DNA of 9,075 nt from DATHSN01 sp035464115. Lineage in GTDB: Bacteria; Actinomycetota; Acidimicrobiia; Acidimicrobiales; SKKL01. Each line of letters begins with the position of its first letter. Position 1 is the first letter of the stretch. A program made the position numbers and the translations under genes. The stretch is taken from assembly GCA_035464115.1 (NCBI GenBank), contig DATHSN010000147.1, positions 1-9,075 of the forward strand, given 5' to 3'. Under the pieces are notes generated by a model that did not search any database, was not told the origin of the DNA, and saw only the letters and a program-made list of their open reading frames with translations. Positions 1 through 6,803 of this stretch are shown here, in pieces.

Positions 1-352
1 TGGGGCGGCCGGTGGCCTGGCGGGCCAGCTTCACCGCCGCCTCGGGGGCCTCGGCGCCCGAGTTCGAGAAGAAGAACTTCGAGATCCCCGGCGGGGTGAT
101 CTCGGCCAGGCGGGTGGCGAGCGGCTCGAGCAGGTCGTGGCGGTAGCAGTTGACCTGGGCGTGGATGAACCGGCCGGCCTGGCGCTGGATGGCCTCGACC
201 ACGTGGGGGTGGCAGTGGCCGGTGGAGGTCACCGCGATGCCGCCGGTGAAGTCGAGGTACTCGACCCCGTCGGTGGTGCGGATGGTGGCCCCCGAGCCGG
301 ACTCGACCTGCAGGTCGGTGACGGAGAACCAGACGTCGGCGAGATGGGACAC
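1..352 (-). CDS. Class III PLP-dependent aminotransferase, N-terminal part (cut by window edge)
   Basis: Only the first 117 residues are present; the C-terminal part, including the PLP-binding lysine, lies beyond the left edge. The fragment reads as the N-terminus of a class III (GabT/omega-aminotransferase type) enzyme: the DGVEYLDFTGGIAV segment near residues 28-41, GHCHPHVVEAI near 45-55, and the cofactor-phosphate motif NSGAEA at 97-102 followed by AVKLAR. The family moves an amino group from an amine or omega-amino acid to 2-oxoglutarate or pyruvate in the cytoplasm. The GTG start is set by a strong GAGGAGG ribosome site five bases upstream that overlaps the stop of the preceding dehydrogenase gene (10-bp gap), so it is the last visible gene of that operon. 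Next to a gamma-glutamyl ligase, a PuuE/GabT-like role on a GABA-like or other amino intermediate is plausible but inferred; the exact substrate cannot be told. Confidence 0.9.
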   Translation of the reverse strand, partial: MSHLADVWFSVTDLQVESGSGATIRTTDGVEYLDFTGGIAVTSTGHCHPHVVEAIQRQAGRFIHAQVNCYRHDLLEPLATRLAEITPPGISKFFFSNSGAEAPEAAVKLARQATGRP

Positions 353-357
353 GACAG

Positions 358-364
358 CCTCCTC
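358..364 (-). promoter_or_regulatory. Strong Shine-Dalgarno site of the aminotransferase gene
   Basis: On the minus strand GAGGAGG lies five bases before the GTG at 352 and shares bases with the TGA stop of the upstream dehydrogenase gene. It decides the aminotransferase start in favour of this GTG and suggests translational coupling. Confidence 0.75.
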
Positions 365-1181
365 AGGCGGGGGTGGGTCGGGTGGACCCGATGGTGAGGT
401 CGAACGGACCGAGGGCGAGCGCGCCGCCGTCGACGCGGAAGGTAGCGCCGTTGGCGAACCCACCGGCGGGCGACACGAGGTAGAGGACCAGCGCCGCCAC
501 CTCGTGGGGCTCGCCGACCCGGCCCACCAGGTTGATCCGGGCGCCGGCGGCCTCCACGTCGGCCACCGCGCCGGCGGCCATGGGGGTGCGGACGAGGCCG
601 GGGTCGACCTGGACGACCCGGATGTGGTCGTCGGCCCACTCCTTGGCCAGGGCGACGGTGGCGGCGGCCAGGCCGGCCTTGGCCGCCCCGTAGACGGCGG
701 CGCCGGCCGACGGGCGGGTGGCGTCGATCGAGCCGATGGTGACGAGGACACCCGAGCCGGAGCGGGCCAGGTGGGGGTGGGCGAGCTGGGCGAGGCGCAG
801 CGGGGCCCACAGGTCGAGCCCGACCAGGGCGTCGAAGCGGTCCCGGTCGAGCTCGTCGATCGGGAGGTGCTCGGCCCGGCCGGCGTTGCTGACGACGATG
901 TCGAGCCCGCCGAGGGCGTCGACGGCGCGGTCGACCACCCGGTCGAGCTGGGTGTCGTCGGCGAGGTCGGCGGGGATGGCGACGGCGTGGCCGCCGTCGG
1001 CCTCGATGGCGGCCACCGTGCGGGCGAGCGGCTCGGCTCGGCGGGCCACGAGGGCCACGTGGGCGCCGGCGGCGGCGAGGATCGCCGCGGTGGCCGCGCC
1101 GATGCCGGTGGAGCCCCCGGTGACGAGCGCGGCGCGCCCGGTGAGGTCGAACAGGTCGGTGGCGGCGGGACCGGGGCTCAC
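363..1181 (-). CDS. Short-chain dehydrogenase/reductase (classical SDR), leftward operon
   Basis: A 272-residue classical SDR that oxidises an alcohol or reduces a carbonyl with NAD(P). The nucleotide-binding motif TGGSTGIG is at 21-28, SNAG (usually NNAG) at 98-101, and the catalytic residues are Ser151, Tyr164 and Lys168 (YGAAK). The end of the second beta strand reads VALVARR, with arginines in place of an aspartate, which in this family usually favours NADP(H). The FRVDGG motif near 248-253 is the usual SDR C-terminal signature. The GTG start at 1181 overlaps the P450 stop (GTGA), so translation is probably coupled; there is no separate ribosome site. It probably acts on a hydroxylated or carbonyl intermediate made by the P450 (inference). 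The substrate cannot be assigned within this very broad family. Confidence 0.93.
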   Translation of the reverse strand: MSPGPAATDLFDLTGRAALVTGGSTGIGAATAAILAAAGAHVALVARRAEPLARTVAAIEADGGHAVAIPADLADDTQLDRVVDRAVDALGGLDIVVSNAGRAEHLPIDELDRDRFDALVGLDLWAPLRLAQLAHPHLARSGSGVLVTIGSIDATRPSAGAAVYGAAKAGLAAATVALAKEWADDHIRVVQVDPGLVRTPMAAGAVADVEAAGARINLVGRVGEPHEVAALVLYLVSPAGGFANGATFRVDGGALALGPFDLTIGSTRPTPA

Positions 1182-2341
1182 GTCGGCCAGCGCAGGTGCA
1201 GCGCCCGGGGGCCACGGAACTCGAAGCCGTGCAGCTCGACGGGCCGGTCGTCGACGAGGGCGACGTCGGGGAGACGGGCGAGGAGCCGTTGGGCGCCGAC
1301 GCGGACCTCCTGGCGGCCGAGCCACTCGCCCAGGCAGCGGTGGGCACCGAGCGCGAAGGCGGCGTGGCTGCCCTCGTGGCGGTCGAGGTCGATCTCGGTG
1401 GGGTTCGTCCAGTGGCCCTCGTCGAGGTTGACCGACCGCAGGACCCCGGCGACCAGCGCCCCGGCGGGGATGGTGGTGCCGGCCAGCTCGACGTCGGCGG
1501 TGGTCTGGCGGGTGACCGTGCCGACCGGTGTGAACACCCGGAGCACCTCTTCGACCAGGCGTCGCCAGGCGGCGGGCTCGGCGTCGACCCGGGCCCGCAG
1601 GTCGGGGCGGGAGAGCAGTGTCCACACCACCAGCCCGATGCCGTCGCGGGGTTCGTTGATGCCCCCCGAGATCATGAGGCGCACGTTGTTGACGATCTCG
1701 TCGCGGGAGGCGCCGACCCCGAGGTAGGAGGCGAGCGCCGAGCGGTCCGGGTGGGCGGCCAGCTCGCCGAGCCGGGCGTCGATCACCGCGCCGAGCTCGT
1801 CGCGGGCGGCGTCGCCGAGGGCGGTGCGGGCCGGGTCGTTCTCGAAGTTGGCGATGTCGGCGCACAGCCCCTCGCACCAGGCCCACACCCGGTCGGCGCC
1901 CTCGGCGTCGAGGCCGAGCACGGTGGCCAGCGCGAGGGCGGCGAGCGGCTGGGCGTAGTCCGCCATCAGCTCGACGTGGCCCCGGTCGGCGAAGGTGTCG
2001 ATGAGCTGGTCGGCCAGCGGGGCCAGCTCGTCGGCGGCGAACGCCCCGGCCCGCCCACCGGGGAGCAGGGGCGGCAGCAGCAGGTCGCGCACCCGGGTGT
2101 GCTCGGGTGGATCGGTGGTGAGCATGTTGGGGCCGAGCGCCCGGGCCAGGAACGACGGCTCGGTGGCCGCGCTGAACAGCTCGGGGTGGGCCTCCATCTC
2201 GGCGACGTCGTCCCAGCGGGTGACGAGCCACATGTCGAGCGACGGCACGAAGCACACCGGAGCGTCGGCGCGCAGGCGAGCGAGGATCGGGTCGGGCTCG
2301 TGCTCGAGCGCGGCCAGGTCGATGTCGTCGACGGTGGTCAC
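1178..2341 (-). CDS. Cytochrome P450 (soluble bacterial type) with unusual I-helix motif
   Basis: A 387-residue soluble bacterial P450, close to the usual length. Landmarks in order: C-helix DPPEHTRVR with His81 and Arg85, which contact the heme propionates; I-helix GGINEPRD at 226-233; the K-helix ExxR as Glu265-Arg268; and the heme loop FALGAHRCLG at 329-338 with proximal ligand Cys336. There is no membrane segment. P450s insert one oxygen atom from O2 into a substrate and need electrons, commonly from a ferredoxin and its reductase; neither is encoded here. The I-helix departs from the common (A/G)GxD/ET pattern: Asn229 and Glu230 replace the acid-threonine pair. The GTG start is preceded by GGGGAGGA. 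The gene lies 43 bp after the glutamine-synthetase-like gene. Amine-degrading P450s of the CYP151 type in mycobacteria also sit beside a GS-like gene, but I cannot place this protein in a CYP family. Confidence 0.95.
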   Translation of the reverse strand: MTTVDDIDLAALEHEPDPILARLRADAPVCFVPSLDMWLVTRWDDVAEMEAHPELFSAATEPSFLARALGPNMLTTDPPEHTRVRDLLLPPLLPGGRAGAFAADELAPLADQLIDTFADRGHVELMADYAQPLAALALATVLGLDAEGADRVWAWCEGLCADIANFENDPARTALGDAARDELGAVIDARLGELAAHPDRSALASYLGVGASRDEIVNNVRLMISGGINEPRDGIGLVVWTLLSRPDLRARVDAEPAAWRRLVEEVLRVFTPVGTVTRQTTADVELAGTTIPAGALVAGVLRSVNLDEGHWTNPTEIDLDRHEGSHAAFALGAHRCLGEWLGRQEVRVGAQRLLARLPDVALVDDRPVELHGFEFRGPRALHLRWPT

Positions 2342-2346
2342 CAGTG

Positions 2347-2354
2347 TCCTCCCC
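2347..2354 (-). promoter_or_regulatory. Shine-Dalgarno site of the P450 gene
   Basis: GGGGAGGA on the minus strand lies five bases before the GTG at 2341. It supports that start and shows the P450 gene has its own ribosome entry, despite probable co-transcription with the upstream glutamine-synthetase-like gene. Confidence 0.65.
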
Positions 2355-2384
2355 GCACGGTGATCGCGCCCGTGGTGGCGTCGG

Positions 2385-3668
2385 CTACAGGTACGGCAGG
2401 TACTCCTTGAGCTCCCAGTCGGTGACCGCCGCCTCGAAGCGGTCCCACTCCGCCCGCTTGATCACCACGAAGTTGGCGACCAGCTCGGCGCCGACCGCCT
2501 CGACCAGCTCGGTGTCGGCCTCGAGGTCGTCGAGCGCGCCGGCCAGGTTGTGGGCGCAGTGGACGTCGGTGCAGACGTCCTCGAGCCCGTCGCCGGTCTC
2601 GGGGCCCGGGCACTCGACGCCCGAGACGAAGCCGAGCCGGGCGGCCTGCAGCACGGTGGCGGCCACCAGGTGGATGTTGGCGCCGGCGTCGGCGAGACGG
2701 TTCTCGATGCGGGTGGCGTTGCCGCGCATCGACGGGACCCGGTTGGCGGTGCAGCGGTGGTCGTGGCCCCAGCTCGCCCAGTAGCCCGACAGCTCGCCGG
2801 GTCGGAGGCGCTTGTAGGCGTTGACGGTGGGGGCGCACAGCGCGGTCATGCCCCGGTGGTGGCCGACCAGGCCGGCCAGGCAACCCTTGGCGAGCGCCGA
2901 CAGGCCGTCGGGGGTGCTGGGGTCGTTCAGGGCGTTGGGCTGGGAGTCGTCGGCGAGCGACATGTTGATGTGCAGGCCGCTGCCGCCGCGGTCGGCGAAG
3001 GGCCGGCCCATGAACGTGAGGTGCAGCCCGTGCTTGTGGGCGACCTCGCGGGCGAGGACCTTGAAGAGGAAGGCGTCGTCCACGGCCCGCAGCGCGTCGT
3101 CGTACTCGAGGGTGAGCTCGAACTGGGGGGCGAAGTACTCCGAGTTGATCGACTCGACCTTGATGCCGCTGGCCTCGGCGGTGCGCATGATCTCGTCCAT
3201 GAGCCCGACGGGGTCGGCGATGGTGCCGGTGGAGTAGACGTAGGCGTAGGGGGTGTTCCACGGGGTCCACCCGCCCTGGCCGTCGGGCTCCATCACGTAG
3301 GCCTCGAGCTCGATGCCGATCTTGGGGGAGTAGCCGAGGGCCTCCCAGTCGGCGATCGCCCGCCGCAGGGCACCGCGGGCCGACACCGCGTAGGGCTCCC
3401 CGCGGAACATGAGGTCGGCGACGACCACCCCGGTGCGGTCCTCCCAGCAGGGACGGATGTCGTCGACGGAGAACTCGGTCTCGACGTCGGGGAAGCCCTC
3501 GAGCATGTAGCTGCCCGGGGCCGGGGTCATGTCCTTGTCGTAGCCGAGCGCGAAGACCGCGGCGCAGTGCGCCGTGCCCCGGTTGGCGTGGCGCGCCGGG
3601 ATGTACTTGCCCCGCGCGATGCCGAGATGGTCGGGCCACAGCACGCGGACGCGGTCGAAATCAGCCAC
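2385..3668 (-). CDS. Glutamine-synthetase-like gamma-glutamyl ligase (PuuA/GlnA3-like family)
   Basis: A 427-residue protein of the glutamine synthetase superfamily. The family activates the gamma-carboxyl of glutamate with ATP and joins it to ammonia or, in PuuA/GlnA3/GlnA4/IpuC-like members, to an organic amine. Visible motifs: metal-binding GIELEAY with Glu120 and Glu122, Glu177 and Glu184 in the SINSEYFAPQFE region, GSGLHINMSL at 229-238 with His233, NAYKRLRPGE at 283-292, GHDHRCTANRVP near 301-312, and RIENRLADAGAN with Glu322 and Arg324. I cannot find the canonical DGSS ammonium-binding loop of housekeeping GlnA near the N-terminus, and no adenylylation-type tyrosine context was recognised; both point to an amine ligase. 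The P450 follows, and a PuuD-like hydrolase lies in the divergent operon, supporting gamma-glutamylation of an amine. The GTG start follows an AGGGGG ribosome site, and a promoter-operator box lies just upstream. The amine substrate is unknown. Confidence 0.92.
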   Translation of the reverse strand: MADFDRVRVLWPDHLGIARGKYIPARHANRGTAHCAAVFALGYDKDMTPAPGSYMLEGFPDVETEFSVDDIRPCWEDRTGVVVADLMFRGEPYAVSARGALRRAIADWEALGYSPKIGIELEAYVMEPDGQGGWTPWNTPYAYVYSTGTIADPVGLMDEIMRTAEASGIKVESINSEYFAPQFELTLEYDDALRAVDDAFLFKVLAREVAHKHGLHLTFMGRPFADRGGSGLHINMSLADDSQPNALNDPSTPDGLSALAKGCLAGLVGHHRGMTALCAPTVNAYKRLRPGELSGYWASWGHDHRCTANRVPSMRGNATRIENRLADAGANIHLVAATVLQAARLGFVSGVECPGPETGDGLEDVCTDVHCAHNLAGALDDLEADTELVEAVGAELVANFVVIKRAEWDRFEAAVTDWELKEYLPYL

Positions 3669-3673
3669 GATTA

Positions 3674-3679
3674 CCCCCT
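3674..3679 (-). promoter_or_regulatory. Ribosome binding site of the glutamine-synthetase-like gene
   Basis: AGGGGG on the minus strand, five bases before the GTG at 3668. The reading frame is open upstream of that GTG, so this site and the promoter just before it are what choose the start, giving a protein beginning MADFDRVRV. Confidence 0.6.
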
Positions 3680-3701
3680 GTCGTTTGGGGCCGAACGATA
3701 G
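3680..3701 (-). promoter_or_regulatory. Palindromic operator-like box, copy 1 (in front of the GS-like gene)
   Basis: On the minus strand the box contains TCGTTCGG, two spacer bases, then CCAAACGA: an 8+8 inverted repeat with one mismatch. It begins CTAT and ends in GAC. It matches 19 of 22 positions of the box at 6815-6836, in the same orientation relative to the downstream gene. The left arm overlaps the -10-like element, so a bound protein would be expected to repress. MarR and TetR proteins bind palindromes of about this size; which protein binds here is inference. Confidence 0.65.
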
Positions 3702-3703
3702 CA
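3695..3703 (-). promoter_or_regulatory. Extended -10 promoter element for the GS-P450-SDR-aminotransferase operon
   Basis: TGCTATCGT on the minus strand has a TGn extension followed by the hexamer TATCGT (TAnnnT). Transcription would start about seven bases downstream, inside the palindrome, leaving a leader of about 20 bases with the AGGGGG ribosome site. No convincing -35 hexamer is visible at normal spacing, which is tolerable for an extended -10. The call is by pattern only. Confidence 0.45.
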
Positions 3704-3742
3704 GGCTGGTTGTCGGCGGCTCGGCCCGGTGCCGTCGGGCGA

Positions 3743-4786
3743 TCAGCCGGCGAGGTCGGCGGCGAGGACCCCGTCGGTGACCACCGCGACACCGTCGAGG
3801 GTGACCGTGCAGCCGAACATCGGCAGGTCGACGTGGCCCCGGCAGAAGCGGCCGGCGACCTCGTTGGCGCCGGTCGACCACAAGAAGTTCCCGGCGACGG
3901 CGCGCAGCTCGGTGCCGTTGTGGTCGGCCTTGTCCCAGGCGACCATGGCCTCCCGCCGGGCGCCCGGGTTCATGCCCCAGCCGACGTGGCTCACCGCCAG
4001 GGCCTCGGGCTCGCCGAACGCGTGCAGGTAGTCGCGCAGCAGCGCGGCGTCGTGGCCGGGACCGTCGATGGCGACCACGTGGTCGTCGACCAGGTCGAGG
4101 GTGACGGGCTCGCGGACGTACTCCTTGAACGCGAGGTTCACGTCGCCCGGGGCGAGGACGACCCGGCCGTTGACGGTGCCCGCCGCGGGGAAGGCGAGCA
4201 CGAGGCCGCCGGGCCAGTGGGCGATGGTGCCGGGCTCGGTGGTCCAGCCGTGGGATCCGGCGCGGAACGCGCCGGTGAGGTCGACGGTGAGGTCGGTGCC
4301 GTGGGGCGAGGTGACCCGCATGGTGGTCGCGGCCTCGGCGCGGGCGAGGCCGCGGGCGACGCGGTCGGCCAGGCCCGGGTCGAGCGGCCAGCGCTCCACG
4401 TGCTCGGGGTGCTCGTTGGAGATCATCAGCACCCGGGCGCCACCGGCGAGGATCTGGCCGAGCTCGGGGGCGTGGAGGAGGCCCTCGACGGTGCAGTCGA
4501 CCACCAGGTCGGCGGTGGCGCAGGCGGCGATGGCGGCGGGGTGGTGGTCGAGGGCCTGCGACGCGCCGGTGGAGCGGATGGGCAGGGGACCGGGGTTGGT
4601 GGGCGTGGGCAGGACCACGTCGATCACCCGGGCGTCGAGCGACTGGGCGGCGAGGCGGGCGGTGTCGACCACGCTCGGGCGCGACCGGGTCTCGGACAGG
4701 ACCACGACGGTGTCGCCGGCGCCGAGCGCGCAGGCGGTGAGCTGCTCGGCGTAGCGGCGGATCCAGGCCCACTCGGTGGTGGTCAC
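3743..4786 (-). CDS. NicX-like / M29-peptidase-like metalloenzyme (2,5-dihydroxypyridine dioxygenase family)
   Basis: A 347-residue protein resembling the family that holds M29 aminopeptidases and NicX, the iron-dependent 2,5-dihydroxypyridine 5,6-dioxygenase of nicotinate breakdown (about 350 residues). Segments comparable with NicX as I remember it: LVVDCTVEGLLHAPE near 94-108, a WPGG segment near 191-194, LRDYLHAFGEPE near 250-261, SHVGWGMNP at 266-274, AGNFLWSTGAN near 298-308 and GHVDLPMFGC near 317-326. The metal ligands of NicX (two His and one Asp) correspond to His267, His318 and Asp320, all kept, so the protein is probably an active metalloenzyme. The GTG start overlaps the stop of the preceding flavoenzyme gene (GTGA). 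The preceding alpha/beta hydrolase recalls NicD, which acts straight after NicX. Ring cleavage of a hydroxylated N-heterocycle is possible but unproven; an aminopeptidase or another oxygenase is the alternative. Confidence 0.8.
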   Translation of the reverse strand: MTTTEWAWIRRYAEQLTACALGAGDTVVVLSETRSRPSVVDTARLAAQSLDARVIDVVLPTPTNPGPLPIRSTGASQALDHHPAAIAACATADLVVDCTVEGLLHAPELGQILAGGARVLMISNEHPEHVERWPLDPGLADRVARGLARAEAATTMRVTSPHGTDLTVDLTGAFRAGSHGWTTEPGTIAHWPGGLVLAFPAAGTVNGRVVLAPGDVNLAFKEYVREPVTLDLVDDHVVAIDGPGHDAALLRDYLHAFGEPEALAVSHVGWGMNPGARREAMVAWDKADHNGTELRAVAGNFLWSTGANEVAGRFCRGHVDLPMFGCTVTLDGVAVVTDGVLAADLAG

Positions 4787-5973
4787 GCGAAGGTCCCGTC
4801 GCCGTCGTCGAGGCCGTAGCGCCCGAGTCGGTCGAGGCACACCTCGACGCTCCAGGGGAGCATGGTGGCGCCGCAACGGGCGTCGCGGAAGATCCGCTCG
4901 AGGGGGAGCGGGCGCAGGATCGACCGGCCGCCGCACGCCCGGATGGCGAGCGAGGCCACCTCGGGCGCGGTCTCCATGGTGGTGATCATCGACGCCCAGG
5001 CCCGGGCGACGAGATCGGGGTGGGGATCGACGGTGATGTCGGCGAGCACGGCGTGGCACAGGGCCCGGGCCTGGTGGTGCTTGAGCTGCATCTCGGCCCA
5101 GACCGCCTGCTTCTGGGGGTGGGCGGCGCGCGACGTGCCGTCGACCTCGCCCCGCAGGTAGGCCCGGGTGAGGTCGAGGGCGGACCGGCTGACGCCGAGG
5201 TACGCGAACGACAGGGTCATGTAGAACCACGGCCAGCGGGCGGCGACCTGGTCGAACACTCCCGGGGGCACCCATTCGTTGTCGGCGGGGACGAACACGT
5301 CGTCGAAGAGCAGTGTCTTGGAGATGGTGCCCCGCATGCCGAGCGGGTCCCAGTCGCCGGTGATGGTGACCCCGTCGGCCCCGGCGGGGACCCCGAGGAG
5401 CCGGACCCGCTCGTCGCCGGGGACCAGGCAGACGACGTCGTGGATGCCTGCCGCCTCCGACAGCGAGGCGAAGATCTTGCGGCCGTCGACCCGGTAGCCG
5501 CCCTCGACGGGCGTGGCGGTGGTGGCGATGCCGCTGGTGGCCCGCCCGCTCAGCCCTTCCGAGAACGGCTGGGAGTGGATGGTCCCGTTGGTGAGGATGT
5601 CGGCGTAGAGCCGGGCGCGGCGGGTCTCGAGCAGGGCGGCGTCGTCGGGTGGGAGGCCGAGCTGGTCGGCGACCTCGCCGGCGAGCAGGCACGTGGCGGT
5701 GTGCATGTTGAAGGTGAGCGCGGTCGAGCCGCAGTGCCGGCCGATCTCCTCGGCGACGAGCGCGTAGGTGGTGAAGTCGGCGCCGAGACCCCCGAAGCGC
5801 TCGGGGATGCACAACCCGAGGAACCCGATGTCGCGCAGGTCGGCGAAGTTCTCGTAGGGGAACGAGGCCTCGCGGTCGTAGCGCTCGGCCCGGGCCGCGA
5901 AGGTGGGGCCGAGCTCGGCGATGCGGGCGACGAACGGGGCGGCCCGCTCGGTCTCGACGGTGGTGAGGCTCAC
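4783..5973 (-). CDS. Acyl-CoA dehydrogenase-fold flavoenzyme lacking the canonical catalytic glutamate
   Basis: A 396-residue protein with the acyl-CoA dehydrogenase fold: N-terminal helical region with GFLGLCIPERFGGLGAD near 50-66, central beta domain containing QPFSEGLSGRA near 135-145 and YRVDGRKIFAS near 160-170, and the C-terminal segment CGGRSILRPLPLERIFRDAR at 347-366. The position of the catalytic base (Glu of the YEGT motif in medium-chain enzymes) reads MLPW, putting Leu372 there, and the alternative isovaleryl-CoA-type position (near Phe250) is not acidic either. Loss of the base is typical of family members that use flavin for oxygenation, such as DszC-like or N-hydroxylating monooxygenases, so a monooxygenase or amine N-oxygenase is a fair inference; a dehydrogenase with a displaced base remains possible. 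The GTG start overlaps the hydrolase stop and follows a GGAGG site. No flavin reductase is encoded in the window. Confidence 0.88.
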   Translation of the reverse strand: MSLTTVETERAAPFVARIAELGPTFAARAERYDREASFPYENFADLRDIGFLGLCIPERFGGLGADFTTYALVAEEIGRHCGSTALTFNMHTATCLLAGEVADQLGLPPDDAALLETRRARLYADILTNGTIHSQPFSEGLSGRATSGIATTATPVEGGYRVDGRKIFASLSEAAGIHDVVCLVPGDERVRLLGVPAGADGVTITGDWDPLGMRGTISKTLLFDDVFVPADNEWVPPGVFDQVAARWPWFYMTLSFAYLGVSRSALDLTRAYLRGEVDGTSRAAHPQKQAVWAEMQLKHHQARALCHAVLADITVDPHPDLVARAWASMITTMETAPEVASLAIRACGGRSILRPLPLERIFRDARCGATMLPWSVEVCLDRLGRYGLDDGDGTFA

Positions 5974-6803
5974 GGAGCACCTCCGGGTGCGCGATCGGGG
6001 TGATGGGCGGGCCGGTCGTCGAGGAACGACCGGATGACGGCGGACACGGTGTCGGGGTCCTCGGCGGGGGCCAGGTGGCCGAGCCCCGGGAGCACGATCA
6101 GGCGGGCGCCGGGGACGGCGTCGGCGATGGCCCGGGCGTACGCGGGTGGCGTCTCGTGGTCGAGCTCGCCGACGACGACGAGGGTGGGAGCGGTGATGTC
6201 GGCGAGGCGGGTGCGGACGTCGTGGTGGGGGAGGGTCTCGACCATGGCGCGCAGCCCCGCGGCGGGGATGCGGGCCATGGCGGCCATCTGGTCGGCCAGG
6301 GCGGGGCCCGACAGGCGGGGGCCGGCGACCGAGGTGAGCACGGCGCGTGCCATGTCGGCAGGGGTCTCGCCGGCGTCGAGCCGGTCGAGCCGGAGCCGGC
6401 GCCACTCGTCGGGGTCGGTGCCGTCGAGCCCGAAGGCGGGGCTGGTGGCGATGAGCACGAGCCGGTCGACGCGGTCGGGGTGGGCGAGCGCGGTGTGCAT
6501 GGCCACCATCCCCCCGAGCGACCAGCCGACGAGGTGGGCGCGCTCGACGCCGAGGGCGTCGAGCAGGCGGGCCACGGCGTCGGCGAGCGCGGCGAACGTG
6601 GTGGGCCGGGGCAGGGGGGCCGAGGCGCCGTAGCCGGGCATGTCCCAGGCGACGGCCCGCCACCGGTCAGAGAGGGAGCGGAGCTGTGGGTCCCACGCGG
6701 TGCGGCTGCCACCGAGCCCGTGCAGGAGCACGATCGTGTCGGGCCCCGAGCCGGCGTCGCGCCAGGCGATCGGCCCGGCGACGTCGCGAAGGTTGGCGGC
6801 CAT
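5970..6803 (-). CDS. Alpha/beta hydrolase (PcaD/NicD-like)
   Basis: A 277-residue alpha/beta hydrolase. The oxyanion region VLLHGLGGS is near 25-33, the nucleophile elbow GWSLGG at 93-98 carries Ser95, and the likely triad partners are Asp215 (VGELDHETPP) and His243 (PGLGHLAPAEDP). The DMPGYGAS loop near 54-61 is typical of the group that includes 3-oxoadipate enol-lactonase and N-formylmaleamate deformylase NicD. It would hydrolyse an ester, lactone or amide in the cytoplasm. It is the first gene of the leftward block, followed with 4-base overlap by the flavoenzyme and NicX-like genes. The ATG at 6803 was chosen because upstream extension would run back through the divergent promoter and into the opposite gene. 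There is no Shine-Dalgarno sequence before it; a -10-like element ends eight bases away, so the transcript may be leaderless. The substrate is unknown. Confidence 0.92.
   Translation of the reverse strand: MAANLRDVAGPIAWRDAGSGPDTIVLLHGLGGSRTAWDPQLRSLSDRWRAVAWDMPGYGASAPLPRPTTFAALADAVARLLDALGVERAHLVGWSLGGMVAMHTALAHPDRVDRLVLIATSPAFGLDGTDPDEWRRLRLDRLDAGETPADMARAVLTSVAGPRLSGPALADQMAAMARIPAAGLRAMVETLPHHDVRTRLADITAPTLVVVGELDHETPPAYARAIADAVPGARLIVLPGLGHLAPAEDPDTVSAVIRSFLDDRPAHHPDRAPGGAP
5980..5984 (-). promoter_or_regulatory. Shine-Dalgarno site of the ACAD-fold flavoenzyme gene
   Basis: GGAGG on the minus strand, inside the last codons of the alpha/beta hydrolase gene and six bases before the GTG at 5973. 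It supports that start over upstream extensions in the same frame. Confidence 0.65.

Noticed and set aside
363..2255. Possible fusion of the SDR to an upstream 350-residue N-terminal extension in the same frame
   Set aside because: The extension is Arg/Pro-rich shadow of the P450 gene; the GTG overlapping the P450 stop gives a normal-length 272-residue SDR.
2356..2374. Small inverted repeat CACGG/CCGTG between the GS-like and P450 genes
   Set aside because: Only a 5-bp stem with a 9-base loop; expected by chance at this GC content and not convincing as a terminator or attenuator.
150..2410. Long plus-strand open frames (150-1727 and 1196-2410) opposite the SDR and P450 genes
   Set aside because: They translate to low-complexity Gly/Ala/Arg/Val-rich sequence without motifs and mirror genuine minus-strand genes; typical of very high GC DNA.
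2338..3639. Minus-strand open frame of over 400 codons overlapping the GS-like gene
   Set aside because: Arg/Pro/Gly-rich composition and no family motifs; the overlapping frame carries all the glutamine synthetase signatures.
3710..4819. Plus-strand open frame of 369 codons opposite the NicX-like gene
   Set aside because: Gly/Val/Asp-rich shadow translation without domain features; the minus strand holds the conserved metal-binding motifs.
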